A stretch of DNA of 64,000 nt, taken from Bog-257 sp963834135. Its GTDB lineage: Bacteria > Acidobacteriota > Terriglobia > Terriglobales > Acidobacteriaceae. The notes beneath the pieces were generated by a model. The model did no database searches. It saw only the letters and a program-made list of their open reading frames with translations, and was not told the origin of the DNA. The translations under genes and the position numbers were made by a program. Within the stretch, counting starts at the first letter, position 1. Every line of letters starts with the position of its first letter. Positions 9,849-19,079 of this stretch are shown here, one piece after another. Location of the stretch: assembly GCA_963834135.1 (NCBI GenBank), contig CAWIAN010000005.1:62001-126000 (forward strand), in the 5' to 3' direction.

Positions 9849-9862
9849 CTATTCAAGATCAT

Positions 9863-9971
9863 TTCACCACAGAGGCATTGAGACACAGAGTTTCGGTGGT
9901 GTCCTACCGCAACTTGTAAGACACTACCGAGATTTCCCGATTTTCCGTCGGTCTCTGTGCCTCTGTGGTTT
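9863..9971. repeat. Inverted copy pair of the ccacagaggca-type intergenic repeat
   Basis: The left arm (9863-9890) reads ttcaccacagaggca then agacacagag. The right arm (9950-9971) reads gtctctgtgcctctgtggtt, which is its near reverse complement. The arms are separated by about 60 bp. A related pair lies after comM (29321-29391). The repeat fills most of the thiE-accC spacer. Confidence 0.75.
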
Positions 9972-9991
9972 GAAGTTATTGCTCCGGAAAG

Positions 9992-11347
9992 TCACTTCCC
10001 CCCGCTGTTGCCGAGGAAGCGTTCCATAAACTTCGTATCGAAATTTCCGGCACGGAAGTCTGGGTCGCGCATGATTCTCTGGTGCAATGGAATCGTGGTG
10101 TAGATACCCTCGACCACAAACATCTCCAGCGCCCGCGACATGCGTGAGATGGCTTCGGCACGGTCGCGGCCGCGCACCACCAGCTTCGCAATCAGCGAGT
10201 CGTAGTAAGGAGGTACCACACTTTCGGCGTAGGCGGCGGTGTCGACGCGGACCCCAGTCCCACCCGGTGTGTTGAACACCGAGATCTTGCCCGCTGATGG
10301 CGTGAATCGTTCCGGATGCTCGGCATTGATACGGCACTCGATAGCGTGTCCTCGCGAGACTACGGCCTGGGTGATCACACTCGACAGCTTTTCGCCCGCA
10401 GCGATCATGATCTGCGATTTCACCAGGTCAACATCGGTCGTCATCTCCGTCACCGGATGTTCCACCTGGATGCGGGTGTTCATCTCGATGAAGTGCAGGC
10501 TCCCATCTTCGTCCATCAGGAACTCGATAGTGCCGGCATTCATGTAGCCGATACTACTGAGCGTCTTAACCAGGATGCCGCCGATGCGCTCGCGTATTTC
10601 GGGAGTGACTTTCACCGAAGGCGCTTCTTCCACCAGCTTCTGATGACGACGCTGGATGCTGCACTCGCGCTCGCCGAGGCTCATCACGTTGCCGTGTTCG
10701 TCGGCCAGTACTTGGAATTCAATGTGGCGCGGGCGCTCGATGAACTTCTCCATGTAGAGATCGCCGTTGCCGAACGCAGCTGCCGCCTCGGATTGCGCCG
10801 AGTGGAAGAGATTAGGCAACTCCTCTTCGCTGCGAATGACGCGCATACCGCGTCCGCCTCCGCCGGCCGAAGCTTTCACGATCACGGGGAAGCCAACGCT
10901 GCGCGCCCACTCGATCGCCTCATCGGCCGAGGCAATGATTCCATCCGAGCCTGGCAGAATCGGGACGCCTTCTTTCTTCATGGTGGCGCGCGCTTTTTCC
11001 TTCTCACCCATCAGCCGCGTCACTTCCGGTGGAGGCCCGATGAACTTGATTCCACACGCCTGGCAGACCTCGGCGAAATTGGCGTTCTCGCTCAGCAGTC
11101 CATAGCCGGGATGAATGGCGTCGACGTTGGCAATCTCCGCCGCACTGATCACCGCTGGGATGTTCAGGTAGCTTTCCTGCAGTCGAGGCGGGCCGATGCA
11201 GATGGCTTCGTCGGCGAACCGGACATGAAGGGAATTGCGGTCGGCCTCGCTGTAGATGGCGACGGCCTTGATGCCGAGTTCCTTACAGGCGCAAATGACC
11301 CGCAGGGCAATTTCCCCGCGGTTCGCAATTAGGATTTTGTTGAACAT
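9992..11347 (-). CDS. accC: Acetyl-CoA carboxylase, biotin carboxylase subunit
   Basis: ATP- and bicarbonate-dependent carboxylation of biotin on AccB, the first step of malonyl-CoA synthesis. The 451 residues match the family. The ATP-grasp glycine-rich loop (KASAGGGGRGMRV) and the catalytic EMNTRIQVEHPVTE are present. It follows accB by 33 bp on the same strand. The carboxyltransferase genes accA and accD are not in the window, which is usual for bacteria. Confidence 0.96.
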   Translation of the reverse strand: MFNKILIANRGEIALRVICACKELGIKAVAIYSEADRNSLHVRFADEAICIGPPRLQESYLNIPAVISAAEIANVDAIHPGYGLLSENANFAEVCQACGIKFIGPPPEVTRLMGEKEKARATMKKEGVPILPGSDGIIASADEAIEWARSVGFPVIVKASAGGGGRGMRVIRSEEELPNLFHSAQSEAAAAFGNGDLYMEKFIERPRHIEFQVLADEHGNVMSLGERECSIQRRHQKLVEEAPSVKVTPEIRERIGGILVKTLSSIGYMNAGTIEFLMDEDGSLHFIEMNTRIQVEHPVTEMTTDVDLVKSQIMIAAGEKLSSVITQAVVSRGHAIECRINAEHPERFTPSAGKISVFNTPGGTGVRVDTAAYAESVVPPYYDSLIAKLVVRGRDRAEAISRMSRALEMFVVEGIYTTIPLHQRIMRDPDFRAGNFDTKFMERFLGNSGGK

Positions 11348-11380
11348 GAAATATGAGTTACGGCGTCCGATCGAGTCCGG

Positions 11381-11893
11381 TTACTGTTTGCGAATGCCGA
11401 ACAGGGGCAAGCCATATTCAACCGGGCTCCCGTTGGCGATAAACATCTTCGCGATGACGCCGGAGACTTCCGCCTCGATCTCATTCATCAGCTTCATGGC
11501 TTCGATGATGCATAGCACCTGTCCCTCTTTGACCGTGTCGCCAACTTTGACGAAGGGCGGGGTGCCTGGTGACGGTGCTTCGTAGTAGGTGCCAACAATT
11601 GGCGACTTCACGATGACGAGGTCCGCATCCGCCGCATCTCCGGCCGGAGCCGAAGCGGCGGGCGTGGCCCCGGCGGCGGGTTGTGCCGGCGGAGTCGCAC
11701 TAGCTATTAACGGGGCATGAGCCAAGGTTGGAGCCGCGACCGTGTGTAGAGCGGGCGCGACCTGCACGATTGACGGAGCAGACGAGCCGCCACGCTTGAC
11801 GTGCAGCTTCATATCGCCGCGTTCGAGTTCGAACTCGGTGATGTCCTTCTCCACCAGCAGCTCGATCAGTTCTTTGATTTCCTTTTGATTCAT
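11381..11893 (-). CDS. accB: Biotin carboxyl carrier protein of acetyl-CoA carboxylase
   Basis: Carrier subunit, 170 residues. The N-terminal helical segment is followed by an Ala/Pro-rich flexible linker (about 40-90). The biotinyl domain carries EAMKLMNE, with the biotinylated lysine at residue 134. ATG at 11893 is preferred over the TTG one codon upstream. The gene order peptidase pepQ, then accB, then accC is common in bacteria. Here a DUF4239 gene sits between pepQ and accB. Confidence 0.95.
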   Translation of the reverse strand: MNQKEIKELIELLVEKDITEFELERGDMKLHVKRGGSSAPSIVQVAPALHTVAAPTLAHAPLIASATPPAQPAAGATPAASAPAGDAADADLVIVKSPIVGTYYEAPSPGTPPFVKVGDTVKEGQVLCIIEAMKLMNEIEAEVSGVIAKMFIANGSPVEYGLPLFGIRKQ

Positions 11894-12060
11894 CAATTGT
11901 GCCGTATGACTGCTCTAGAGTGCTTCTGCGGTGCGGCTAGCTAAACAGGACCTCACACTTGGAGACCCCAGCCTGACTCTTGGTCCGGTTTCACAAAGCA
12001 AGGCAATCAGACATTATCAACGTTCGCGGCCAGTTTGCAAAGCGGGACGCGAATGATTGC

Positions 12061-12822
12061 TCAGGGCATGCGCATGTTCTCCTGCGCCCGCAGAAAAGCA
12101 TAGTTGCTGACGCGCACTGATCCCTGAAACGGGCGATTGATCTGTGCAATGGCCACCAGGCCGAGCGCAATCAATAATGAGAAGGCGAAAACCTGCAAAC
12201 TGTGCAGCATCCAATTGCCGGAGCCGAACAGGCAGGCCGACGCAACGGTCAAAATCCCTCCCACGATCAGAACGCACCACAGGACGACGGGCAGCCGCGA
12301 ACTGCTTTGCAGAACCCGGGTGCGGCGGTGCTGGGTGAGTGTGCTCAACTCGTAGAGAGCGTGGTCCTGAGCGATGATCTCGGTCGGCGATGCATTCTTC
12401 ATCGACATCAACGTTCTCCACATATTGGAGTTGACGTCCATACTTTCATTAGGAATCTGCTCCCGTGCCATTTGCGGCCAGTCCATTCGGATGACTATGT
12501 CCGCATAGGAGTGCGCCAACCGTTGCAACTCGGTCCGCTGAGGTTCTGGCAACCCGGCTGCCAGGCGATAAACATTTACCAGTGCATCAGCTTCCAGATC
12601 CACGTTGAGGTCGGCCACACCAAAATTGGTCCATACGGCGTAGAGCATGAAGCCAAGAATCACCGCGTAGGTCGTACCTAGCGCGGTGAGTTGCCACCCG
12701 ATCTGGTCGTTGTGCTCGCGGCGCTTCTCCCGTGGCCAAATCCTGTTCAGGCCCCACATGAACAGCAAGGAGCCGCCCACGCAGACAATAAGAATGAAAG
12801 CGCTTTGGACGTTCGTCAGCAT
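12061..12822 (-). CDS. DUF4239 (bestrophin-like) membrane protein
   Basis: Integral membrane protein of 253 residues from the ATG at 12822; a TTG at 12855 would add 11 residues. One hydrophobic segment lies near the N-terminus. The diagnostic stretch HNDQIGWQLTALGTTYAVIL then begins the second segment. Two more TM helices occur near the C-terminus, before SVRVSNYAFLRAQENMRMP. The central 100 residues are helical and cytoplasmic or periplasmic. DUF4239 proteins have no established function. It is co-oriented with pepQ (about 23-57 bp) and with accB (167 bp further on), which suggests co-transcription but does not reveal a role. Confidence 0.8.
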   Translation of the reverse strand: MLTNVQSAFILIVCVGGSLLFMWGLNRIWPREKRREHNDQIGWQLTALGTTYAVILGFMLYAVWTNFGVADLNVDLEADALVNVYRLAAGLPEPQRTELQRLAHSYADIVIRMDWPQMAREQIPNESMDVNSNMWRTLMSMKNASPTEIIAQDHALYELSTLTQHRRTRVLQSSSRLPVVLWCVLIVGGILTVASACLFGSGNWMLHSLQVFAFSLLIALGLVAIAQINRPFQGSVRVSNYAFLRAQENMRMP

Positions 12823-12878
12823 GAGCCGCAAATCTCTCCACGCAGGTTTCTTCAACGACAGCCGCTCACTACGGCGAC

Positions 12879-13955
12879 TTAAACCTCGATCAGCTCCTTG
12901 GCCATGGGAGTCAAAACCTCGCAGCCACTCCCTGTGACCAGCACCATATCCTCAATGCGAATGCCGCCGCGTCCCGGCACGTAGACGCCTGGCTCGATGG
13001 TAATGACCATACCCGGCCGCAGTTCTTCCGCCTGGCCTTTCCCAAGTCTCGGCGGTTCGTGAATCTCCAGCCCGACGCCGTGCCCGGTCGAGTGCGTGAA
13101 ATAGCGATCCAGTTTGGCCCGCCGTAAGACCTCACGTGCCGCTTGGTCAACTGCGCCCGCGGTAACTCCCGCTTTCACAGTCGCAATGGCTGCTAGTTGC
13201 GCTTCGAGCACGGCCGCGTACCATCCGCGCTCCTCACGACTGGTCCGGCCGACGTAAACCGTTCGCGTCATGTCCGAGCAATAGCCGCGCAGTATAACAC
13301 CGGAATCAACCACCACAAATCCGCGGCGTGGGATGGGTTCGCCGGTAGCGCGCCCGTGGGGCAGGGCAGAGCGCTTTCCGCCCGCCACGATCGTTTCGAA
13401 CGACATGCCGTCCGCGCCTGCCTGCCGGGCAGCGAACTCGAGACGGCCGGCAACCTCTGATTCCGCGACGCCGGGTTGAATCGAATGCATCGCGTTTTCA
13501 TACACGGCCGCGCCCAGGTCGACGGCGTCCCGCAGAATATTCAGCTCATCTTCGTCTTTGATCAGACGCTGCAGCATGACGAGCGCCGAGGTCGGCTTCC
13601 ATGCGATCTTCTTGTGCGCAAGTTTGCGGAACTGACCGGCCGCAGTCACGCTGGTTTGATCGGCCTCGAAGCCGATCGCCGCCGGCTTTCTGCCGCCGAT
13701 AATCTGGCTGGCCGCTTCGAGCAGCGGACCCTTGGCGACGACGACCCTCGCGCCCTTAACTTCCTCGCGGGCCTGTTGGGTATACCGGCCGTCGGTGAAG
13801 AAGACTGGCCGCCCCCCGAGAAATAGCAGCAGGCCGTTACTCCCGGTGTAGCCGCAGAGATAGCGCAGGTTCGGCGGATGGGTGACGATGAAGCCGTCGA
13901 GCTCGCGATCGGTCAGGGTCCGCGCGAATCCCTTCTGGCGGGAAAGATAGTTCAT
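12879..13955 (-). CDS. pepQ: Xaa-Pro peptidase, M24B family
   Basis: Dinuclear-metal aminopeptidase or dipeptidase that cleaves N-terminal Xaa-Pro bonds, cytoplasmic, 358 residues. It has a creatinase-like N-terminal domain (about 1-130) and a pita-bread domain. Visible metal ligands include the Asp residues of VVDSGVILRGYCSDMTRT, the His of HSTGHGVGLEIHEPP, and the Glu residues of ITIEPGVYVPGRGGIRIED. The length is typical of YpdF/YqhT-type enzymes next to accBC. The gene symbol is by family analogy; aminopeptidase and dipeptidase activities are not distinguishable here. Confidence 0.88.
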   Translation of the reverse strand: MNYLSRQKGFARTLTDRELDGFIVTHPPNLRYLCGYTGSNGLLLFLGGRPVFFTDGRYTQQAREEVKGARVVVAKGPLLEAASQIIGGRKPAAIGFEADQTSVTAAGQFRKLAHKKIAWKPTSALVMLQRLIKDEDELNILRDAVDLGAAVYENAMHSIQPGVAESEVAGRLEFAARQAGADGMSFETIVAGGKRSALPHGRATGEPIPRRGFVVVDSGVILRGYCSDMTRTVYVGRTSREERGWYAAVLEAQLAAIATVKAGVTAGAVDQAAREVLRRAKLDRYFTHSTGHGVGLEIHEPPRLGKGQAEELRPGMVITIEPGVYVPGRGGIRIEDMVLVTGSGCEVLTPMAKELIEV

Positions 13956-13997
13956 GCTTTTGGATTATTAGGCCGCGACCCGCATCAGGCAAGCACT

Positions 13998-14855
13998 CTA
14001 TGGTTCGCGGGCGGTCTCTTCCTGCACCGCGTCCTGCTCCTCGCGGCTGGGTGGATAGGAATACATCTTGCTCCTGACGTTCAACGGCGCGCGGCGACGC
14101 TCGGCAATCATCTCCGCGACAATCGCTACCGCAATCTCTTCCGGCGTAACCGCGCCGACTTCCAGACCCACCGGAGCGTGCACGTTAGCGAATTTTTCCG
14201 CCGGGATGCCTTCCTTTTCCAGCTCTTTGTAGATCGAGATGGTTTTGCGCTTGGAGCCGATCATGCCCAGGTATCGCGCATTGGCGTTGATGGCCCAGCG
14301 CAGCACTCGCATGTCGTCGCGATGCCCGCGGGTGACGATCACGATGTAGGCGCTCTCGCACAGCCCCAACTTCGCCGTCACGCTGTCGAAATCGTCGGCA
14401 ATGACCTCGCGCGCCTCGGGGAAGCGCTCGCGGTTAGCATAAGACTCGCGATCGTCGATGACGATGACCTCAAATCCGGCAATGGTGGCAATCTTGTACA
14501 GGTTGTAGGCAACATGTCCGGCGCCGAAGATGTACAGCAGCGCCGGCGGAAGCACCGGCTCGATGAATATATCCAGCGTGCCGCCGCAAACCAAACCCGT
14601 GTCGTATTTGGGATTGTTGTTGAGATTGAAGGTTAACGAGCGCGGCTTCTCTTCTTCCATCACTTCGCGCGCCGCCTGCCACACTTCGGCCTCAACGCAG
14701 CCGCCGCCAATGGTGCCGGCGATGGAGCCGTCGTCGCGCACCAGCATCTTCGCAGTCTGGAACGATGGGATCGAGCCGCGAACGTTGGTGATGGTCGCTA
14801 CTGCTCCGCGCCGTCCTTCCCTGCGCAACTGCACGATTTGTTCGTAGATGTCCAT
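13998..14855 (-). CDS. XdhC/CoxI family molybdoenzyme maturation factor
   Basis: XdhC-type protein, which in characterised cases binds and sulfurates molybdenum cofactor before insertion into xanthine dehydrogenase-family hydroxylases. About 285 residues. The XdhC_CoxI domain near the N-terminus contains GSIAGTIGGGCVEAEVW. A C-terminal Rossmann domain follows with LYIFGAGHVAYNLYK and TRGHRDDMRVL, then GMIGSKRK. ATG 14855 is chosen; a TTG three codons upstream is possible. No molybdenum hydroxylase subunit genes lie nearby. A MobA-like nucleotidyltransferase at 20.6-21.3 kb is the only other molybdopterin-related candidate in the window. Confidence 0.88.
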   Translation of the reverse strand: MDIYEQIVQLRREGRRGAVATITNVRGSIPSFQTAKMLVRDDGSIAGTIGGGCVEAEVWQAAREVMEEEKPRSLTFNLNNNPKYDTGLVCGGTLDIFIEPVLPPALLYIFGAGHVAYNLYKIATIAGFEVIVIDDRESYANRERFPEAREVIADDFDSVTAKLGLCESAYIVIVTRGHRDDMRVLRWAINANARYLGMIGSKRKTISIYKELEKEGIPAEKFANVHAPVGLEVGAVTPEEIAVAIVAEMIAERRRAPLNVRSKMYSYPPSREEQDAVQEETAREP

Positions 14856-14960
14856 GAACAGCAACTAGCCAGCGATCAGCTAAATCCGAATGCGTCTACG
14901 TTAGTTTAGATGTCAGCAGCGTGATTCGGAAGCGCCTGCGTCAGAAAGACATTTCTTCCG

Positions 14961-15458
14961 CTAAACCGCATCCATCCAGTCGCGGAGAACATTTTCGCCG
15001 GCCCAACCCGAGGTGCTTCGTTTCACGTTCCCATCCTTGTCAATCAACACCAGCTTGGGAACGCCTCCGACACGATAAGCTCGGCCAACCTTGCCGTCCG
15101 CATCATAAAGCGTCTTGAGCGCGATCCGCTTCGAATCCAGATACTGGCGCGTTTCGCCCTCTCCGCCCAGGCAGATGGTAACAATAGAAATCCCTTTGGT
15201 TCGGAACTCTGGGTCCATGCGATTGAGCAAGGGTAGTTCGTGCTGGCAGATGGGACACGAAGTCGTCCAGAAGACTAGCAGCACCGGCCGGCCTGAGTAG
15301 GAAGCTAGATCGACCTGCCCGGCATCAATCTCTGGCAACGAGAATGCCGGCGCCGGACTCCCCGCTAGACCATGCCAATAAACATATCCGCCCACGATAA
15401 CCGCGACCACGAGGAGCAGGACGGTTTGGACTCTCGATCGCTGCAAAGTGCGCCTCAA
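14961..15458 (-). CDS. TlpA/ResA-like membrane-anchored thioredoxin-fold protein
   Basis: 165 residues with one N-terminal TM anchor (about 11-27) and an extracytoplasmic AhpC/TSA-like redoxin domain. The active site CPIC is at C68 and C71, in the context FWTTSCPICQHELP. The cis-proline loop VGGVPKLVLID follows. These features fit TlpA/ResA-type proteins that reduce disulfides for cytochrome c or other secreted proteins, but no ccm/ccs genes are nearby. The start is TTG without a clear ribosome-binding site, so the N-terminus is approximate. Confidence 0.85.
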   Translation of the reverse strand: MRRTLQRSRVQTVLLLVVAVIVGGYVYWHGLAGSPAPAFSLPEIDAGQVDLASYSGRPVLLVFWTTSCPICQHELPLLNRMDPEFRTKGISIVTICLGGEGETRQYLDSKRIALKTLYDADGKVGRAYRVGGVPKLVLIDKDGNVKRSTSGWAGENVLRDWMDAV

Positions 15459-15524
15459 TTCTGAGGGAGACTCTCACATTGTAGGCAATTCGCAGACGCA
15501 GTCCAAGCGGTAAACCTTGACCAC

Positions 15525-16808
15525 TTATTTCGTCAGCATCCCGTGCTTGCGCAGAACCTCTTGCAACTGGTCGTGCGGGATCGCCGGGATAACCCAATAA
15601 TCGGCGCCAACCATGGTCTTGGCTGCAACCAGAACGTTAATCACTGACTCTTCTGTCGCCTGCACCACAGCGGTGAACATCGGGTCCATCTTCCAGCTTT
15701 GCATGCGCTCGACCTTCGCAGGCGGTTGTGTGAATGGTGGCTCAGCACTGTTACCTTCGTCCGCGCCTGGATTGGCCGTGGAGAATGCGAGGAAGATGTC
15801 GCCCGATTCGTCTCCCTCGATCGCCCCCACGCGACCCAGCCCAACCGACACGCGGCGCGCCAGGCGTTTCAGTTGGTCCGGCGTCAGCGGCGCATTCGTG
15901 GCGACGATCACGATGATCGAGCCCATCTCGGGCGCGTGCGCTCCGTCAGCCGTGCGGGCTACTGTGCCTTCGCACACCGGCGCCGGCTTGCCGCTCCACA
16001 ACAGCACCGGCGGATCGAGCTTCTTTTCGACGCAGGGCGTTTGCAGTTTCATCTCGCGCGCTACGGGGATGCCGGCCACGCGCAGTCCATTCGCTCCGCC
16101 GTAATTGCACTGCACCAGCACGCCGACCGTGTACTTACCGTCCGGCGTCTCCACGATTCGCGATGAGGTTCCGGTGCCGCCCTTGAAACCGTTACAGATC
16201 ATGCCGGTGCCTCCGCCGACATTGCCTTCAAGGATCGAGCCGCCGGTAGCGGAGTTCAGCGCATCCCAAGTGTCTTGCGCCGTGACGTGCTGGCCCTTGA
16301 TGTCGTTGAGGGGCCAATCGGCCGTCTCGGCCGTGACCGGATACCAGAATTCGCCGGGATGCTTCTCCTTGACCAGCCAGGCTACCGCCGCATCGCGCAC
16401 TACGCCAACGCTTCCGGTATTCGTGATAAGGATTGGCGTCTCCAGCAGGCCGCTTTCTTCAATCCAGTGCGTGCCGGTCATATCGCCGTTGCCGTTGCCG
16501 GCGAAGTAACCCGCGAAGACGCTCTGCATGCTGCCTTTGCCGCGCGGCAGGATCGCCGTTACGCCCGTCCGCACCGGCCCTTTGCCGACCACCAGTCGGC
16601 CTTCGCCGGAAATCAGCGTCTTGTAGCCAACCTGGACACCTGGGACATCGGTGATGGCGTTGAAGGGACCAGGCGTACCGTCAAAAGGAATTCCCAAGTC
16701 GCGGGCGCGAGGTTGGGGAGAGGCTGACGCAGTTTGAGCGAAGAGGGAACTGACGCTCAACAGAAGTGAGATCCACAGGAGCAGGACAACCGCATAGCTT
16801 CGACGCAT
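15525..16808 (-). CDS. P1 family (S58, DmpA/BapA-type) peptidase, secreted
   Basis: N-terminal-nucleophile aminopeptidase, 427 residues with a clear signal peptide (hydrophobic core about 7-22, then FAQTASA). DmpA-family enzymes self-cleave before a Ser/Thr that becomes the catalytic nucleophile. Here the Gly296-Ser297 bond in APEMGSIIVIVATNAPL is the evident processing site. Other family motifs include NAITDVPGVQVGY and EGNVGGGTGM. The start ATG has GGAAGG 8 bp upstream. Likely substrates are D- or beta-amino-acyl peptides, but specificity is not readable. It is divergent from the oxidoreductase at 16.9 kb, with 118 bp between. Confidence 0.9.
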   Translation of the reverse strand: MRRSYAVVLLLWISLLLSVSSLFAQTASASPQPRARDLGIPFDGTPGPFNAITDVPGVQVGYKTLISGEGRLVVGKGPVRTGVTAILPRGKGSMQSVFAGYFAGNGNGDMTGTHWIEESGLLETPILITNTGSVGVVRDAAVAWLVKEKHPGEFWYPVTAETADWPLNDIKGQHVTAQDTWDALNSATGGSILEGNVGGGTGMICNGFKGGTGTSSRIVETPDGKYTVGVLVQCNYGGANGLRVAGIPVAREMKLQTPCVEKKLDPPVLLWSGKPAPVCEGTVARTADGAHAPEMGSIIVIVATNAPLTPDQLKRLARRVSVGLGRVGAIEGDESGDIFLAFSTANPGADEGNSAEPPFTQPPAKVERMQSWKMDPMFTAVVQATEESVINVLVAAKTMVGADYWVIPAIPHDQLQEVLRKHGMLTK

Positions 16809-16926
16809 CGCGATACCTTCCGGAGTTGGCGGAACAGAGCCTGTATAAGTGCGGACCCATGGTACAGCCTTCCGCGGCGCAGAGTTGTATGCTTAGTCGA
16901 TCTTCTTAAACAGGCGGAGATAGAGA

Positions 16927-17949
16927 ATGAAGGCGGTTCGCATTCATGAGTTCGGCGGTCCGGAAGTTCTGAAGTATGAAGACGCACCCGATCCCGTGTT
17001 ACGCAAAGACCAGGTGCTGGTGCGGGTTCGCGCCTGCTCGCTGAACCATCTGGATCTTTGGGCGCGCGGGGGACTGAAGGGCATCACCTTCCCACACATC
17101 CTGGGCAGCGACGTAGCGGGCGAGGTGGTCGAAACCGGTGAGTACATCTCCGACATCAAGCCGGGCACTCGCGTGTTGCTATCGCCCATGTACTTCTGCA
17201 ACCACTGCGAGCAGTGTATGGCCGGCCATCAAAACTTCTGTCCGCAATTTGCCGTGCTGGGCAACACAGTCGATGGTGGCAACTGTGAGCTGATCGCCGT
17301 GACCCGCGAGAAAGTCATCGCCATTCCCGACTCGCTCGATTTCGTGAACGCCGCCAGTGTCCCACTGGTGTTTCTCACGGCGTGGCACATGTTGGTGGGA
17401 CGTGCACACCTGCGCGCCGGGCAGACGGTGCTGGTTCTGGGCGCAGGTTCAGGAGTGGGGTCGGCGGCCATTCAAATCTCGAAGATGCTGGGTGCCGAAG
17501 TCATCACCACCGCCGGTGACGAGCGCAAGCTGGCCAAGGCCCACGAGCTGGGCGCAGACTACACCATCGATCATTACAAGCAGAAAATTGCCGACGAGGT
17601 GCGTCGCATCACCAATAAGCGCGGTGTCGATATCGTTTTCGAACATGTGGGGATTGCAACCTGGCCGGACAGTGTGCGCTCGCTCAAGTCCGGAGGGACG
17701 CTTATCACCTGCGGTGCCACCACCGGCTACGAAGCCCAACTGGACTTGCGGGTGCTCTTCGCGAAGCAGCTCTCACTGCTGGGTTCGTACATGGGCGAGA
17801 TGGGCGAGTTGCACGAGGTGCTGAAGCACGTCTTCGCCGGCAAGTTGAAGCCGGTGGTCGACCGAACATTTCCGCTGGGCGAAACGCGAGCCGCACATGA
17901 GTATCTCGCGAAGAGCGAGATGTTCGGCAAAGTCGTGCTGACGGTGTGA
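16927..17949 (+). CDS. Zinc-type alcohol dehydrogenase / quinone oxidoreductase family protein
   Basis: Medium-chain dehydrogenase/reductase of 340 residues. The N-terminal GroES-like domain has the structural-zinc cysteines C91, C94, C97 and C105 (FCNHCEQCMAGHQNFC). The Rossmann domain has VLVLGAGSGVGSAA at about 168-181. A GGAGA ribosome-binding site precedes the ATG. The catalytic-zinc ligand Cys is present in VRACSLNHLDLW. Substrate and NADPH/NADH preference are unknown. It appears monocistronic and is followed by a dispersed inverted repeat. Confidence 0.88.
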   Translation: MKAVRIHEFGGPEVLKYEDAPDPVLRKDQVLVRVRACSLNHLDLWARGGLKGITFPHILGSDVAGEVVETGEYISDIKPGTRVLLSPMYFCNHCEQCMAGHQNFCPQFAVLGNTVDGGNCELIAVTREKVIAIPDSLDFVNAASVPLVFLTAWHMLVGRAHLRAGQTVLVLGAGSGVGSAAIQISKMLGAEVITTAGDERKLAKAHELGADYTIDHYKQKIADEVRRITNKRGVDIVFEHVGIATWPDSVRSLKSGGTLITCGATTGYEAQLDLRVLFAKQLSLLGSYMGEMGELHEVLKHVFAGKLKPVVDRTFPLGETRAAHEYLAKSEMFGKVVLTV

Positions 17950-17986
17950 CCGTTTGAGTTTTGGCGAGACTGCTTATTCTTAAGTG

Positions 17987-18099
17987 TTGTCATCACACGC
18001 GGAGCGAGAGATCTGCTGTTTGGCCGGAGCGGAATGATTTTCAGGTTACCTGGAAGGCAGATCCTTCGTCGGCCTGAACGCCTTGTCGTGATGACAACC
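17987..18099. repeat. Inverted GTCATCxC..GAGCG-type intergenic repeat, copy 1
   Basis: The left arm is tgttgtcatcacacgcggag followed by agatctg. The right arm is agatccttcgtcggcctg followed by gtgatgacaac, its imperfect reverse complement. Related copies are at 19750-19800, 23029-23060, 32022-32066 and 34971-35052. Confidence 0.7.
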
Positions 18100-18190
18100 A
18101 TGCGACGACCAGAGCTTCCTTCCCACACTGCTTGACACCCGCTCGACCGGCAGGCACTCTCGATTGCAAAGCAGTTCTCAGGGGTGAGAC

Positions 18191-19015
18191 ATGAGTTCAG
18201 CAGGACCTTCCCTTCAGCAGCTTAAGAATTCCATGCGCAACACGTGGATGGCGGGCGACTTTGGCGAAGTTGCAAAGAACACCGAAGGTGCAGCCGAGGC
18301 ATTCGTGCAGCGCCTGAAGGTTCCGTCCGGCTCGCGCGTGCTCGACATTGCCTGCGGATCGGGAAATCTCGCCATCCCGCTTGCCCGTGGAGGCGCTAAA
18401 GTCACCGGCGTCGACATTGCTACCAATCTGCTGGAGCAAGCGCGCCAGCGTGCGGATGCCGAGAGTCTCTCTGCGACGTTCGACGAAGGCGACGCTGAGC
18501 AACTACCCTATCCCGATTCCTCTTTCGATGTCGTGGTCTCGATGTTCGGCGCGATGTTCGCACCGCGGCCCGAGCTGGTGGTCGCCGAAATGGCGCGGGT
18601 GCTCAAACCCGGCGGACGGCTGGCCATGGCGAACTGGAATCCCGCCAGCTTCACGGGAATGATGTTTCGTCTGAGTTCGAAGCACGTACCGCCTCCGCCC
18701 GGACTGTCGCCGCCGATAATGTGGGGAGACGATACAACCGTCCGGGGGCGGCTTGCGACAAAGTTCAAGGACATCGAAACCACACTGATCCCAATCGAAT
18801 TCGATCTACCTTTCAATCCGGCAGGGGCTGTGGCATTCTTCCGTAAGTATTTCGGACCTACGCAGGTCGCCTTCGGCCGCCTGGACGAAGCCGGACGGAC
18901 GGCCTTCGCCGCCGATCTCGAGGGGCTATGGTCGAAAGCGAATATCGCCCCCGATCCCGACCAGCACACCGTGATCAGGAACGAGTATCTACAGGTTAGG
19001 GCCACTCGCATCTGA
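18191..19015 (+). CDS. Class I SAM-dependent methyltransferase
   Basis: 274 residues, Methyltransf_11/25 type. Motif I is VLDIACGSGNLAIPLARGG with the acidic motif II GVDIAT. The post-I motif FDVVVSMFGAMFAPRPE and post-III VLKPGGRLAMANW are present. The N-terminal MSSAGPSLQQLKNSM and the length fit the UbiE-like small-molecule methyltransferases. The ATG has GGGGTGA just upstream. No pathway context is visible: the upstream gene is an oxidoreductase 240 bp away and the downstream gene is nuoB. The substrate is unknown. Confidence 0.85.
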   Translation: MSSAGPSLQQLKNSMRNTWMAGDFGEVAKNTEGAAEAFVQRLKVPSGSRVLDIACGSGNLAIPLARGGAKVTGVDIATNLLEQARQRADAESLSATFDEGDAEQLPYPDSSFDVVVSMFGAMFAPRPELVVAEMARVLKPGGRLAMANWNPASFTGMMFRLSSKHVPPPPGLSPPIMWGDDTTVRGRLATKFKDIETTLIPIEFDLPFNPAGAVAFFRKYFGPTQVAFGRLDEAGRTAFAADLEGLWSKANIAPDPDQHTVIRNEYLQVRATRI

Positions 19016-19079
19016 TCAGCAGGTTTGCGCCTGCCGCTGCCGCAATGGCATCAATATGGCAGGTATAATAGGGAGCGAT

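Noticed and set aside
9849..9991. Possible TPP riboswitch upstream of thiE
   Set aside because: No CTGAGA or ACCTGA-type conserved elements; the spacer is occupied by an inverted repeat.
19063..19068. TATAAT as nuoB promoter
   Set aside because: It is only 12 nt before the start codon and has no -35 box at the right distance.
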